From NCBI RefSeq assembly GCF_002836355.1, contig NZ_PJCA01000031.1, positions 558,001-622,000 on the forward strand: DNA of 64,000 bases, in the 5' to 3' direction. Below, piece after piece: positions 27,101-36,981 of this stretch; the first letter of the stretch is position 1, and each line of letters begins with the position of its first letter. Both the position numbers and the translations under genes were made by a program. The notes below the pieces were generated by a model, which saw only the letters and a list, made by a program, of their open reading frames with translations, had not been told where the DNA came from and did no database searches. The stretch is from Moritella sp. Urea-trap-13 (GTDB lineage: Bacteria; Pseudomonadota; Gammaproteobacteria; Enterobacterales; Moritellaceae).

Positions 27101-27685
27101 TTAGCTTTTTAGCGTAATGAACATCTCATCAATCATCTCAACAAGTGGCGCGGTCCCGTTACTGGCAATGGCATAAGATCTGAAACCCATAATTTGTACT
27201 TGCACAAAACGCGCTAGCTGAGCGGGATCTTTCGTTTTGCTCAACTCACCTTGCTGTTGTGCTTCTTCAATTAAGGTAACAAACTGCGCTTCCATAATGC
27301 CGAGCATTTTCTTAGCTTCAGCGAGTAACTCTGCATTCTCGGTTGTCAGTTCTGCCACGGTTTTAGCCAACATACACATACCGCTAGGTGCAGATGTCTG
27401 ACTATCTACCACTATCAAAGTGATAAAGTGTTTTAATGCGTCAAGTGCAGAAGGTGTATTTGCTTTGCATTCAGCAATTTGCGCGATACCCATCTCGGTA
27501 TATCTGTTTAATACTTCTTTAAATAGCCCTTCTTTACTACCAAATGCCGCATAAATACTACCCGGACGCATATCAATTACGTCTTGTAGGTTTCTCATTG
27601 ACGTGGCATGAAAGCCTTTTTCCCAATACAAATTGGTTGCTTTTTCAATCACATCTTGTCGATCAAATTTTGCAGTTTTAGCCAT
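27101..27685 (-). CDS. TetR family regulator (NemR/AcuR-like)
   Basis: 194 residues. Helix-turn-helix with MRPGSIYAAFGSKEGLF as recognition helix; C-terminal dimer and ligand domain with Cys (SGMCMLAKTV). It is closely similar in plan to the TetR at 39.1 kb. A TTGAACA-CA-TGTTCAA operator 24 bp upstream of its start suggests autoregulation, and the twin operators at 26.2 kb suggest control of the AhpD-like gene. Relatives respond to electrophiles or chlorine compounds through cysteine. Confidence 0.9.
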   Translation of the reverse strand: MAKTAKFDRQDVIEKATNLYWEKGFHATSMRNLQDVIDMRPGSIYAAFGSKEGLFKEVLNRYTEMGIAQIAECKANTPSALDALKHFITLIVVDSQTSAPSGMCMLAKTVAELTTENAELLAEAKKMLGIMEAQFVTLIEEAQQQGELSKTKDPAQLARFVQVQIMGFRSYAIASNGTAPLVEMIDEMFITLKS

Positions 27686-27708
27686 AATTAGTTACTCAAC
27701 AATCAGCT

Positions 27709-27724
27709 TTGAACACATGTTCAA
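27709..27724. promoter_or_regulatory. TetR operator, autoregulatory
   Basis: TTGAACACATGTTCAA: two perfect 7-bp arms around CA, 24 bp upstream of the TetR start. Confidence 0.65.
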
Positions 27725-27762
27725 TAATAACGATTTTAGACGTTAAAAGAAAGTGTTTGCCG

Positions 27763-29442
27763 CTACTTTAATTTGAAGTAACTAATCGAACTCAGTAACT
27801 CTTTGCTTAGGTCTGATAATGAAGACGCCGAGGTCATTGATACTTGAGCACGCGTGGTGTTTTCTGCGGTGACTTGATTCACATCGTTAACATTGGTTTG
27901 GATCTCATCAAGTGTATTTGTCTGCAGTAGTGACGCCGCCGATGTATCTTTAGCAATGTCTTTAATTTGGCTAACAGACATATTAATCTCATCGATCACA
28001 TTACCCGCATTGGATACATGCTTAACACTTTCCAGTGATTTGGTATGGCTGTTATTAATGGTTGATACAGCCACCAGCGTACTCCGCTTAAGTGTTTCGA
28101 GTGTGACTTGAATTTCTGCTGTCGCGTCTTGTGTCCGTTTGGCTAAGTTTCTAACCTCATCAGCCACAACTGCAAAACCACGACCTTGCTCACCTGCACG
28201 CGCCGCTTCAATAGCGGCATTCAATGCCAGCAGATTGGTTTGTTCAGCAATACTCTTGATGACCTCGAGAATACTGGTAATGTTGTCAGCTTCAGTATCC
28301 AGCTGTTGAATGGCTGATACCGAGTTTTCAATTTCTCCCGCTAGGCTTTCAATAGACGCAATTGTTTCATTAACAATGACTTTCCCTTTTATAGCAGATT
28401 CAATCGCATCATCTGACTTAGTCAGTGCGCCGTCGGCATGTTCAGACACTTGGGTTGAAACGCTATACAGCGCATCGACGGATCCTGAAAGTTTGGTCAT
28501 TTGTGAGTGTTGAAACTCTGCGTCATCAATTCTTTGCTTATTGTCATTAAGCAAACCGTCTGTCGAGGCATTCAAATTATTAGCCAGTGACGTCACTGAT
28601 TTAAAAATGCTATTTAGATTATCAGTCATGCTAAATACGGAACGTTTGATTTCACTAATTTCATCTCGGTTATCACCCGCTTCAATCGAACGACTTAGAT
28701 CCCCTTCGGCTAAGGAATGTGTGACAGACACAATAGACTGTAAATCTTTCTTCAGTCTGCGGAGCATTAATAAAGACATGATAATGACGATAAAGAATAT
28801 ACTGGCTGCGAGGATCATAGATTGGATAACAATTTTATTTTGAGCTGCGATGATTTGTTCTGAGCGTATGCTAGCCAATTCATCATGCATTTTATTTATC
28901 GCGTCAATAGTAGCAACAACCGGAGGGAAAGCTTGATGAGCCGCCTTTTCCGCTTTTTTACGCACGACAAAAGTAGCTTTGGTTAGCCAAACATTGGTTA
29001 ATGTTGATAACGAGGCATTAAGGTGTTTAGCTTGTTCAACAAGTTGGTCTCGACTATAAAATACGCCGTCCGCTTGGCTAAGTGCTAGTACCGAATTCCA
29101 TTCATTTTCGAGGGTATTGCTCGCAGTCATCAAGCTAGCTACGTAATCATTAATCAGCATTTCAACTTTATCAGTGGCTTCTTCCAGTTCTTCTTGTTCT
29201 ACCGCTCTGGCTGAAAACTTCATGCCTACATCTTCTGAGAATTGATAGGCTTTAAGAATGTCCTTCCACTTATTGTTGATGTTTGAATAAAATTGCCTAA
29301 TTTCAGAATCGAGGACAATATTGTCGACAACGGCTCGACTATTGACGATTAGATTGACAGAGATAAACAGCAATGAACAAAGTAAGACCATGACAAGACT
29401 AGATATTTTAAATGATAGCGTTACGTTTTTAAGTAAATTCAA
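27763..29442 (-). CDS. Methyl-accepting chemotaxis protein
   Basis: About 559 residues. Transmembrane helices near 12-34 and 200-220 flank a periplasmic helical sensor; a HAMP domain follows, then the signalling hairpin [34 protein letters not shown] region. It senses an unknown ligand and acts on CheA. I choose the TTG at 29442 because CAGGGAT lies 8 bp ahead and the first helix follows directly; an upstream TTG at 29502 would add 20 residues. Confidence 0.9.
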   Translation of the reverse strand: MNLLKNVTLSFKISSLVMVLLCSLLFISVNLIVNSRAVVDNIVLDSEIRQFYSNINNKWKDILKAYQFSEDVGMKFSARAVEQEELEEATDKVEMLINDYVASLMTASNTLENEWNSVLALSQADGVFYSRDQLVEQAKHLNASLSTLTNVWLTKATFVVRKKAEKAAHQAFPPVVATIDAINKMHDELASIRSEQIIAAQNKIVIQSMILAASIFFIVIIMSLLMLRRLKKDLQSIVSVTHSLAEGDLSRSIEAGDNRDEISEIKRSVFSMTDNLNSIFKSVTSLANNLNASTDGLLNDNKQRIDDAEFQHSQMTKLSGSVDALYSVSTQVSEHADGALTKSDDAIESAIKGKVIVNETIASIESLAGEIENSVSAIQQLDTEADNITSILEVIKSIAEQTNLLALNAAIEAARAGEQGRGFAVVADEVRNLAKRTQDATAEIQVTLETLKRSTLVAVSTINNSHTKSLESVKHVSNAGNVIDEINMSVSQIKDIAKDTSAASLLQTNTLDEIQTNVNDVNQVTAENTTRAQVSMTSASSLSDLSKELLSSISYFKLK

Positions 29443-29708
29443 GCTAAATCCCTGCTTTAATAAATTCTGTCGAAAAATGACGGTTAGGCAATGGTTAATC
29501 AAGTGTTAACAACCTCTCATTTTGTTAACACTTTTCAAACCCTACATCACGTATACGAAGAATAGAAGCCGTTTCACCAAAAAATGCTTGGTTGAATAGG
29601 ATTTAGCGCTTGTCATACTCCCATTTAAATACATTTTTACCATGATTTGTTAGCTGAGCAACATGTTACGCTAGCTTAAATCACTGAAGTAGAGCATATA
29701 AACTATTG

Positions 29709-31790
29709 CTATTTGCTTGTATTATCTGCACTAGTTACATTACCTGCAAATGCCACGACAACCCTATCAGCACCTAACGTACGAGAAAACGCATAACCTT
29801 TTTGTTGCTTAATCTCATGGTGCTCGCCTGCGCCAATAGCCGGGTGTTCCTGTCTAAACTGCCCGAGTATTTGCCAATGCTTGAGTAACTGTTGACGATT
29901 AGCATCGAGTGACCAATTCATATCAGAACGCGTACCCTGATGGAAATCATCGCCATAAGGACCAATATTTCTGGCGACTTCATCACCATAGTAAACTTGT
30001 ATCGCCCCCGGACTGAGCAGTAGTGCACTAGCTGCGTTACGTTGCATTTCAAAAGACTTAAATCGGCCAAAGAAAAGTTCTGTATCATGAGATGACATAT
30101 AACTAACAGGATTAAAATCAGGCTCTTGTTTGAGTGTATCGGCATAACTTTGGTAAGTATCAGCCATCTGACTAAAACAACTAGCCCCTTGATCCATCTT
30201 TTTCTGCATATCAAAATTGATCAGGGCATCAAAACCGTCATCATAATAAGGACTGCGGTAAGCGCTATGTCCCCATACTTCACCCATCATCCAAAACGGT
30301 TGACCTGTTTTACCATTCTCTTCACGCCAGTCATCTAAACTTGTTGTCGCCGCTTGTTTTAAACGCGTCCATACATCACCAGACACGTGTTTGACAGTAT
30401 CAACTCGGTAACCATCAATACCAAAACGCCTTACCCAGTCTGTTTGCCATTCAATCAGATAATCGGCAACGGTATAATTGTCACGGCTAATCACGCGCGT
30501 ACCGGGATTGTTTAATAGCCATTCAGGCGGTGTGACAGATTTGCTCGATTCAGTTATAAAATCCGGTAAACCAGCCAGAGACAGGGTGCGATCGTTAGTG
30601 CCGGGTTTAGGGTAATTAGGTAAGCCAGTACGAACCCAATCACCGCCCCACCAGCGACTCCATTCAACGTTGTTATAATCGATATTGTCATTGAAGCTGT
30701 GCCAACTTTGACCAGTGCTCGGCTGCCAATCACTCCATTGTGCAGGCCAATCTGAGGATGGATTAACCACAGGTATATCATCCCCCTGTAGATCCGCTAA
30801 GGTTGCATATCCCGAGTGATTGATAACGACATCGAGCAATACTTTAATACCGCGTTTATGTGCTTCTTCAACCAGACGTTTAAGATCATCTTCATTGCCA
30901 AAGTTATTATCTATTTTAGTAAAATCACGAGCCCAATAGCCATGATAACTATAAAATGGAAACGATCCCGCGTTACCACCTCCCACAAACCCTTGTACCT
31001 GCTCTACAATAGGTGACAGCCAAATAGCATTGGTGCCTAGGCTCTTAATATAATCAAGTTTCTCTATGACGCCTTTTAAATCACCGCCATGAAAGGTACC
31101 AATCTCGTCCTTACCGTCTTTACGTCGTCCATAGCTATTATCGTTACTTGTATCGGCATTATTGAACCGGTCAATCATGACAAAATAAATATTTGCATTA
31201 CGCCAGTTAAATTCAGCCTCTTTGACTGGTTTATGCAACGGTTCCAATAATATTAATCCGCCACTATTGACTGCTGGCGTTAGGATCACTTGCTGCTTGG
31301 TAACGGTAACGACTTGTCCGCTTAATTTGTCTTTTAATTGCGTACCGTCTTTATAAGTATCGGCAAGATGAACAGTAACTTCGCCGCCATCATAACTGTC
31401 ACATTGCACTTGCGGCAAAGGCCGTTTGAATGCTTTCTTAGTGGATTTTTTGGGCTGGCGTTTTATCAACAGTGTTTTATTGTCTGCATCAAATGTAAAG
31501 GCGTAATCACCATTAAATCTGATTTTAATCGGTAGCTCAGTCATAGAAGCGCAATTCAAGCTCAGAGGTTGGTTAAACTTTACCTTTTGCTCTGTTTGCG
31601 CAATGCAATTTCCTTCAATACCGGTCACTTTTAAGGTGTAGCTTGCTTTGGTTAGGGGCACCACCAGCGGCGACTCACTACTAAGAGGAAAGTCTCGACT
31701 ATTAGTACTGGTTGAAATAGTGAGATTGGGTGAGGCAAACAAGCTTGGGCTAGCAAGCAAGAGTACAAGGCTTATCTTATTGAATTTCAT
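29709..31790 (-). CDS. malS: Periplasmic alpha-amylase (GH13, MalS-like)
   Basis: 693 residues with signal peptide (LVLLLASPSLFA), close to the 676 of E. coli MalS. The N-terminal 140 residues form beta-rich modules, then comes the GH13 barrel with region I DVVINHSG, region II GYRVDTVKH (nucleophile Asp, about 461), region III MMGEVWG (acid Glu, about 500) and region IV MSSHDTELF. It cuts alpha-1,4-glucans in the periplasm to maltohexaose-type products. No mal transport genes are adjacent. A short 12-bp tandem repeat lies upstream of its start. Confidence 0.9.
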   Translation of the reverse strand: MKFNKISLVLLLASPSLFASPNLTISTSTNSRDFPLSSESPLVVPLTKASYTLKVTGIEGNCIAQTEQKVKFNQPLSLNCASMTELPIKIRFNGDYAFTFDADNKTLLIKRQPKKSTKKAFKRPLPQVQCDSYDGGEVTVHLADTYKDGTQLKDKLSGQVVTVTKQQVILTPAVNSGGLILLEPLHKPVKEAEFNWRNANIYFVMIDRFNNADTSNDNSYGRRKDGKDEIGTFHGGDLKGVIEKLDYIKSLGTNAIWLSPIVEQVQGFVGGGNAGSFPFYSYHGYWARDFTKIDNNFGNEDDLKRLVEEAHKRGIKVLLDVVINHSGYATLADLQGDDIPVVNPSSDWPAQWSDWQPSTGQSWHSFNDNIDYNNVEWSRWWGGDWVRTGLPNYPKPGTNDRTLSLAGLPDFITESSKSVTPPEWLLNNPGTRVISRDNYTVADYLIEWQTDWVRRFGIDGYRVDTVKHVSGDVWTRLKQAATTSLDDWREENGKTGQPFWMMGEVWGHSAYRSPYYDDGFDALINFDMQKKMDQGASCFSQMADTYQSYADTLKQEPDFNPVSYMSSHDTELFFGRFKSFEMQRNAASALLLSPGAIQVYYGDEVARNIGPYGDDFHQGTRSDMNWSLDANRQQLLKHWQILGQFRQEHPAIGAGEHHEIKQQKGYAFSRTLGADRVVVAFAGNVTSADNTSK

Positions 31791-31810
31791 ATGCCGACCT
31801 TAGTTATTCC

Positions 31811-31840
31811 ATTAGCTATTCTATTAGCTATTCTATTAGT
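31811..31840. repeat. 12-bp tandem repeat in malS leader
   Basis: ATTAGCTATTCT occurs twice exactly (31811-31834) with degenerate partial units on both sides. Confidence 0.75.
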
Positions 31841-31936
31841 TAATATCATCATAAAACGGAATCACAGGTCGAACATCCTCCTAGCAAACTACGCCCCAAA
31901 TTGTTAACTAGATCAAAGTTTTAGTTTCGTCAAAAC

Positions 31937-33562
31937 TTACGCTAACTTAAACTGCTGAACTTGAGCAGATAAGCTATCCGCCATTGCACTTAAATTGAGT
32001 GTCGTATCAGTGACGATATCTATCGCGGTTTGATTTTCATTGGCTTTGATACTGATGTATTTAACATTAAGCTCTATTTGCTTACTTTCACTCGCTTGGT
32101 CAGCCACCGACGCCTCTAACATTTGCAAACTCTCTAATGATAACTGCGCGCCTACATTTAAATTAGCCAAAGGCTCAACCATTTGTTGCAGCATCAAAAC
32201 ACCCTGCTCAATTTCTGTCTTACCGACACTTATTTTTGCTACCACATTTTCGGTTTCTTGTTCCATTGCATCTATCACGTCATTTATCTCTGTGGTTGCA
32301 TTTGCAGTACGGCCAGCTAATGCACGCACCTCATCAGCCACAACCGAGAATCCACGACCACTTTCACCCGCACGAGCAGCTTCAATCGCAGCATTTAACG
32401 CTAAAAGGTTCGTTTGCTTTGCAATATCACTGACAATAACAACCAACTCTCTGACTGATTCGGCTCGCTCTTGCAAAACCTCTACCGCTTTAACTGAGAG
32501 GCTTACTGTATAAGAGATATTCGCAAACTCGCTAGACGCTTTTTCAATCATCGTTTTACCTTCATGGGCAAGATCACGGGCTATAGATGATTGGATTTTG
32601 GCTTTCTGTGCGGCGCCCGATGACTGATTACTTTGCTTAGAAAATTGAAGTATAGCGTTGCTTATTTCCCTCACCGAATCTACTTGTTGCAGTGAACCAT
32701 GACTTACTGAATTAACTGGCTCAGATAATTTGGCTGCCGAAGATTGGATCTGCTCAGAAGACTCTCTAATCGATGAAATTAAGCTAAATAGTCCATTACG
32801 CATTTCACCTAACGCATCATTTAATTCACCGATCTCATCTCGACGGTCTTCAATCTTTTGATGTTGTAGATTCCCTTTGGCTATTTCACGGGCAAAACTT
32901 ACCGCTTGTGCTATTGGTTGAGCAATACTACGACTAACCGTAATAGCTAATACAGCCCCTAATACGAAGGCTGAAATAGAAAGTGATATCACTAAGTTAA
33001 AGGCCATTTCATTCGCTTCTTCAGAAATATGCTGCTCATGCTTCATACGCTGTTGTTCGAATTCTTGAAATTTATTAATCGCGTTGAGCAGACCTTCTAA
33101 AGCAGGACGAGTCTCCTGATGATAATGAGTAATTGCAAAATCGGGATCTATTTCAATATATTCAACAGTTTCAATGAACGTCTCGAAATAGTGAGCACGC
33201 ATATCATTAAAGACGCTTAATTGTGCTGGCGGGTTATTACCGTAAGATAGCGTAATATCCGCGATTAATTGATCTAGTTTATTGTTTTCCAGATCCATTT
33301 CTTTATACAGCTTAACGCGTTCATTACGATCTGAGGTGGGCAATATTTGTAATAGGATCAATGCAGCACTTTGAGCGTGGGCTTTAATTTGATTAGTTTG
33401 GATTACACGGGAAACATCGCGATTGACCATCTGCGCAGACGCTAAAGATTGTGAATTCATACGCGACAAGGCAACACTGCTGATAAGTGCCAGTAATAAT
33501 AAAATAGCTAAAAAACTAGCGCCTAAACGAACACCGATACGAGTATTAGATAAAATGGACAT
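31937..33562 (-). CDS. Methyl-accepting chemotaxis protein (4HB sensor)
   Basis: 541 residues. TM1 at about 8-30, a four-helix-bundle ligand domain to about 190, TM2, HAMP, and a signalling domain whose hairpin reads [37 protein letters not shown] in the periplasmic part is typical of 4HB_MCP. Located 146 bp after malS on the same strand; a maltose or other sugar ligand would be speculation. Confidence 0.92.
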   Translation of the reverse strand: MSILSNTRIGVRLGASFLAILLLLALISSVALSRMNSQSLASAQMVNRDVSRVIQTNQIKAHAQSAALILLQILPTSDRNERVKLYKEMDLENNKLDQLIADITLSYGNNPPAQLSVFNDMRAHYFETFIETVEYIEIDPDFAITHYHQETRPALEGLLNAINKFQEFEQQRMKHEQHISEEANEMAFNLVISLSISAFVLGAVLAITVSRSIAQPIAQAVSFAREIAKGNLQHQKIEDRRDEIGELNDALGEMRNGLFSLISSIRESSEQIQSSAAKLSEPVNSVSHGSLQQVDSVREISNAILQFSKQSNQSSGAAQKAKIQSSIARDLAHEGKTMIEKASSEFANISYTVSLSVKAVEVLQERAESVRELVVIVSDIAKQTNLLALNAAIEAARAGESGRGFSVVADEVRALAGRTANATTEINDVIDAMEQETENVVAKISVGKTEIEQGVLMLQQMVEPLANLNVGAQLSLESLQMLEASVADQASESKQIELNVKYISIKANENQTAIDIVTDTTLNLSAMADSLSAQVQQFKLA

Positions 33563-33680
33563 GACATACTTCTATTTTAGACAATAATTAACTGCCAGCA
33601 CAATGCAATAGCATAATCGTATAAACGCTCTGTAGTCAGTTACAAGGACTGTTTAGTGACGATTACGCTAAAACTATTAG

Positions 33681-34190
33681 CTAGGTTGTTGGTATTTTTG
33701 TATCAACTGATTTCTGTTGCAGCATTTCACCTTTGACTAGCTTGCTCTTAATAACATGATCCAATGCAAAACGTCCTCCGCTAAAGGTCACGACTTGTAA
33801 CAATAACGTTCCCCACAATACATGCTGAGCATATGCAGCCGCCGCGATGTCTTCTAAGCTGATAACAGCAACAATATTAACGAAAAATAAGCCTAACGCA
33901 GAGAAGCGACTCGCCAGTCCGGCCATTAACAATAAAGGTAAAATTATCTCGGCAGCAGTGCCTAAATAAGCTGCCAGTTCATAAGGTAATAATGGCACGT
34001 TATATTCTTCTTCAAACAAAAATAACGTGCTGTCCCAATTTTTTAACTTTGTTAACCCCGATGAGAAGAATGCCCAACCAACATAGACACGAGCAGCCAA
34101 TAACGTGATAGGTTCTAGCATACTCACCTTTGCAGCTGCACGTCGATAGACTTGATGAGCTGATGACAATAGTGAATTTGAATTGTTCAT
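33681..34190 (-). CDS. DoxX family membrane protein (bufferin cluster)
   Basis: 169 residues with four transmembrane helices in DoxX layout (RVYVGWAFFSSGLTKL, GTAAEIILPLLLMAGL). It is the last gene of the operon; its ATG overlaps the stop of the DUF2063 gene by ATGA. DoxX proteins accompany many DUF692/DUF2063 clusters, where they may support redox chemistry or export of the modified peptide. This role is inference from context. Confidence 0.88.
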   Translation of the reverse strand: MNNSNSLLSSAHQVYRRAAAKVSMLEPITLLAARVYVGWAFFSSGLTKLKNWDSTLFLFEEEYNVPLLPYELAAYLGTAAEIILPLLLMAGLASRFSALGLFFVNIVAVISLEDIAAAAYAQHVLWGTLLLQVVTFSGGRFALDHVIKSKLVKGEMLQQKSVDTKIPTT

Positions 34191-35047
34191 GAGTGACTCT
34201 CTTTGAAATAATGAATTAAATTGTTTTCTATCGCGTTAAGTAGCCAATCTTGAAACGGAAAAGGCTGAAATGAAAAATCAGGAACATGTTCTTCTCCATA
34301 TTCTTTACCATCGTTGCCATTTATGGCATCAAGTGACTGAGCAAGTGAATACCCGTCTATTAAAGACTGAGTAAAACGCCCTTCACTACTGGTTAACCTG
34401 GCTACGTGAGGTTGAAATTCAGGTCGATAGATCATGACTAGATGATCCACCAGCGCTGACGATAAGTATTGATTGGCATTATTCAATGCAGCTTTACGTT
34501 GGTTTTCATTTTCATGATGATGAGCATCAAAAATTTCAGCAATTGGAAAAGACGTTTTAATCAATTGCACATTGTGATTAAACGCTATAAATATATGTTC
34601 GGGTTCACAGCGCCCTAGTATCTCTAACGAACCTTGATTGAAAGTTTGATCACTGCCGTGTAGCGCACAGTGAACAGACCAATCCAAAGAAGTACAATCA
34701 GTAAGATATGGATAATCCTCACATACATAGCTTGCAGTGATAAAATTAGCAAACTCACTTCCCCATTGCGCCCAATCACCTTGCTTTGGAGGTGATGTTT
34801 GCAAAAACTGTTTAACCAAAGCTGCGCTTACATCACTATCAAGTAATTCAAACACCGTTGGAAAAGTAATAGAGAGTGCGCGCTGAGCATTAGCGAGTAA
34901 GTTACGACGATAAATGTTTATGCCTTGTGCGTTAAATCTATGCTTTTTAGTTGAAAACAGCTCAGTTGAAAGATCGTCATTCCAAATAACATCCAATAGT
35001 TGTTGCTGTTCATTACTAGGCGATTTTATTGCAAATATATCATTCAT
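34187..35047 (-). CDS. bufC: DUF2063 partner protein of the MNIO enzyme (BufC/HvfC-like)
   Basis: 286 residues from the ATG at 35047, behind TTGGGAG. An in-frame ATG at 35077 lies inside the upstream gene and has no ribosome binding site. DUF2063 proteins bind DUF692 enzymes and present the precursor peptide to them. The N-terminal half (QRALSITFPTVFELLD) is the putative DNA-binding-like DUF2063 fold used for protein contact. The start overlaps the end of bufB by 8 bp, and its stop overlaps doxX by 4 bp, so all three are translationally coupled. Confidence 0.88.
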   Translation of the reverse strand: MNDIFAIKSPSNEQQQLLDVIWNDDLSTELFSTKKHRFNAQGINIYRRNLLANAQRALSITFPTVFELLDSDVSAALVKQFLQTSPPKQGDWAQWGSEFANFITASYVCEDYPYLTDCTSLDWSVHCALHGSDQTFNQGSLEILGRCEPEHIFIAFNHNVQLIKTSFPIAEIFDAHHHENENQRKAALNNANQYLSSALVDHLVMIYRPEFQPHVARLTSSEGRFTQSLIDGYSLAQSLDAINGNDGKEYGEEHVPDFSFQPFPFQDWLLNAIENNLIHYFKESHS

Positions 35048-36008
35048 AATTAACTCCCAACACATGCTCTTGTGCATTAGTACCTAATACAGCATTAGCT
35101 ATATCACGTGCCTTTTTTGCTTCGCCAACTAATACTGACCATGTTGGTAAATCCGAGTCCCATTCAATCAATGTTGGCACAGCACCAAAACGTGTTAATG
35201 CTTGACGATAGCCTTGCCAAACGTCATCAGAAACAGGACGTGCGTGATCGTCAATGACCATTTGACCATCAGCTACAGCGCTGCAACCAGCAAGATGTAT
35301 TTGCGCTACGCTATCTACTGGTAATTCATTTATATAATCCGCGACAGATGTTTGAATATCTCCACCTTCAAAATTTAAGCTATTAACTGCAATGTTATTA
35401 ATATCTAACAGTATTTTAGCGCCTGTTTGTTTACACAATTGTGTTAAGAACGCAGCCTCTGATAGATCACTTTCATCAAATTGCACATAAGCTGACACAT
35501 TTTCAATAATCAGTTGACGTCCCAAGTAGGTTTGGACTTTGTCAACCTGTTCACACATACGCTTTAGATTGTCGTGCGTGTGTGCGATGGCTAATAAGTC
35601 ACCGCTATGTATCAATTGCCCTTGCAAGTGCCCCCACGTAAAGCAAGCATGTTCGGACATTAGAAAAGGGTCAATCGTTTGAGTTAATTGCTTTAAACGT
35701 GCTAAATAGCTAGCAGGGATATCAGCAAATGAACCAAGTCCCATCGATGTTGAATGTAAACTAACAGGGTATGTTGCTCTTACCTGTTGAAGCACAGATA
35801 ATGCAGCGCCCCCTTGGCCGAAAAAATTCTCTGAATGGACTTCCACAAAGTCAATTTCCTTAGGAGAAGTAAGTATGTCGGTAAAGTGTGGATGCCTTAA
35901 TCCAACACCCACTAATATATCGCTATTGTTTACCAATATATCTTCGCTATGTTTGGGACTCTGTTTAGAACCATGTTCCGAGCTAAGTACCGCACTCTTT
36001 ACCGACAT
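35040..36008 (-). CDS. bufB: DUF692 multinuclear non-heme iron enzyme (MNIO; BufB/HvfB-like)
   Basis: 322 residues from the ATG at 36008 (GGAG 8 bp upstream; a GTG at 36020 would overlap this site). The TIM barrel carries conserved metal and substrate ligands in GLRHPHF, EVHSENFF, MSEHACFTWG, IENVSAYV, LLDINNIAVNS, QIHLAGC, DDHARPV and LIEWDSDLP. DUF692 enzymes are multinuclear iron oxygenases that modify cysteines in RiPP precursors; in bufferins they make 5-thiooxazoles. Its likely substrate is the DUF2282 peptide encoded 16 bp upstream. Confidence 0.93.
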   Translation of the reverse strand: MSVKSAVLSSEHGSKQSPKHSEDILVNNSDILVGVGLRHPHFTDILTSPKEIDFVEVHSENFFGQGGAALSVLQQVRATYPVSLHSTSMGLGSFADIPASYLARLKQLTQTIDPFLMSEHACFTWGHLQGQLIHSGDLLAIAHTHDNLKRMCEQVDKVQTYLGRQLIIENVSAYVQFDESDLSEAAFLTQLCKQTGAKILLDINNIAVNSLNFEGGDIQTSVADYINELPVDSVAQIHLAGCSAVADGQMVIDDHARPVSDDVWQGYRQALTRFGAVPTLIEWDSDLPTWSVLVGEAKKARDIANAVLGTNAQEHVLGVNYE

Positions 36009-36024
36009 AATATTCTCCACGCTC

Positions 36025-36303
36025 TTATTTAGAAGCTAAATATATTTTCTTGGCTTCTTTCTTTGATAATCCACCCAGTGTTGAACAAGTGCCTTTGGTC
36101 ACCAGTTTCCATTCACCTTTATCATCACTCAGGCTTGATTGCCCCGCACATGAATGTGTACCAGCCAAGTTGGCACAATCGTTTTGACCTGCTTTCGCGA
36201 CCCCATAACACTTTTCTTTTTTACTTGCCGCTTCAGCCGATGCGATAACGCCAGTAGACATAACAGCCGCCAATGCAGCGCTTACTAATAATTTGTTATT
36301 CAT
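36025..36303 (-). CDS. bufA: DUF2282 precursor peptide (bufferin-like, BufA1)
   Basis: 92 residues with a signal peptide (to about ASAEA). Cysteines lie at 32, 43, 52 and 73. The core [13 protein letters not shown]...THSCAG is the conserved DUF2282 motif. In characterised bufferins the two central cysteines become thiooxazoles and the outer two form a disulfide, giving a copper-binding periplasmic peptide; the same fate for this product is inference. Start ATG follows TAAGGAAGTATC. Located 9 bp after the YHS gene and just before bufB. Confidence 0.92.
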   Translation of the reverse strand: MNNKLLVSAALAAVMSTGVIASAEAASKKEKCYGVAKAGQNDCANLAGTHSCAGQSSLSDDKGEWKLVTKGTCSTLGGLSKKEAKKIYLASK

Positions 36304-36312
36304 GATACTTCC

Positions 36313-36798
36313 TTAGTCGTATACGATTTCGATTTGTTCTTCCGTTAAGCCTTTAATATCAATCCAATTAACTTGTGCTGTTTCGATATAACCAGGGATA
36401 TCTGTGTTCCATTTTTTCTGCACAGTCTTGTTGTAGTTCAAATACAATTTATCGCCACGAATATGCCAAGCAGTCGGATCTGTATCTAATTTCTGATTCA
36501 ATGCGACACCCATAGCGCAAAACCCGCCGTATTGAGGTGCGTATTTACTTGGGTCAGCTTTGAATAAATCACGGTTACTTGCAGATGAAAATTGATAAAT
36601 AGCGCCATTATAAGCGGCGGTGAAATCGTTAGACCCTTTCGTTGGCATACCTTTTGTAAAGTAAGACACAGTATCGTAACCACTAATTGCGATATCGTTA
36701 CTGTTGGCGTTAACTTCGATGTTTGCTGCAAAAGTGAGGCTACTTGCTAGCAGTGCTGTAGTCATGAATGTTGATTTTACAAATGTTGAAAGCTTCAT
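36313..36798 (-). CDS. Secreted YHS-domain protein, first gene of the bufferin operon
   Basis: 161 residues with signal peptide (ALLASSLTFA). The YHS-like domain contains AISGYDTVSYFTKG, RDLFKADPSKYAPQYGGFCAMG and WHIRGDKLYLNYN, a family often linked to copper or other metals. It opens the five-gene operon with ribosome binding site ACGGAGAATATT. Its place suggests a periplasmic metal-handling partner of the bufferin. Confidence 0.85.
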   Translation of the reverse strand: MKLSTFVKSTFMTTALLASSLTFAANIEVNANSNDIAISGYDTVSYFTKGMPTKGSNDFTAAYNGAIYQFSSASNRDLFKADPSKYAPQYGGFCAMGVALNQKLDTDPTAWHIRGDKLYLNYNKTVQKKWNTDIPGYIETAQVNWIDIKGLTEEQIEIVYD

Positions 36799-36981
36799 AA
36801 TATTCTCCGTTTATTATTTTTAATAAGTAATCAAATAATTTATCAAAAGCGCAGTGTTATCTATCTACGTCTTTGAAGGCTGTCTTCCTTGGATATAAAT
36901 ATACTGCTTTCAATAAACCTAAAGGGATGACATAGTCCTAATATTGAACCCAATCGTCCAAACCGTTTATATGAGGTCATA

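Noticed and set aside
31937-33562. Chemoreceptor considered as maltose-specific because malS is adjacent
   Set aside because: The sensor domain is a generic four-helix bundle and nothing in the sequence shows sugar binding.
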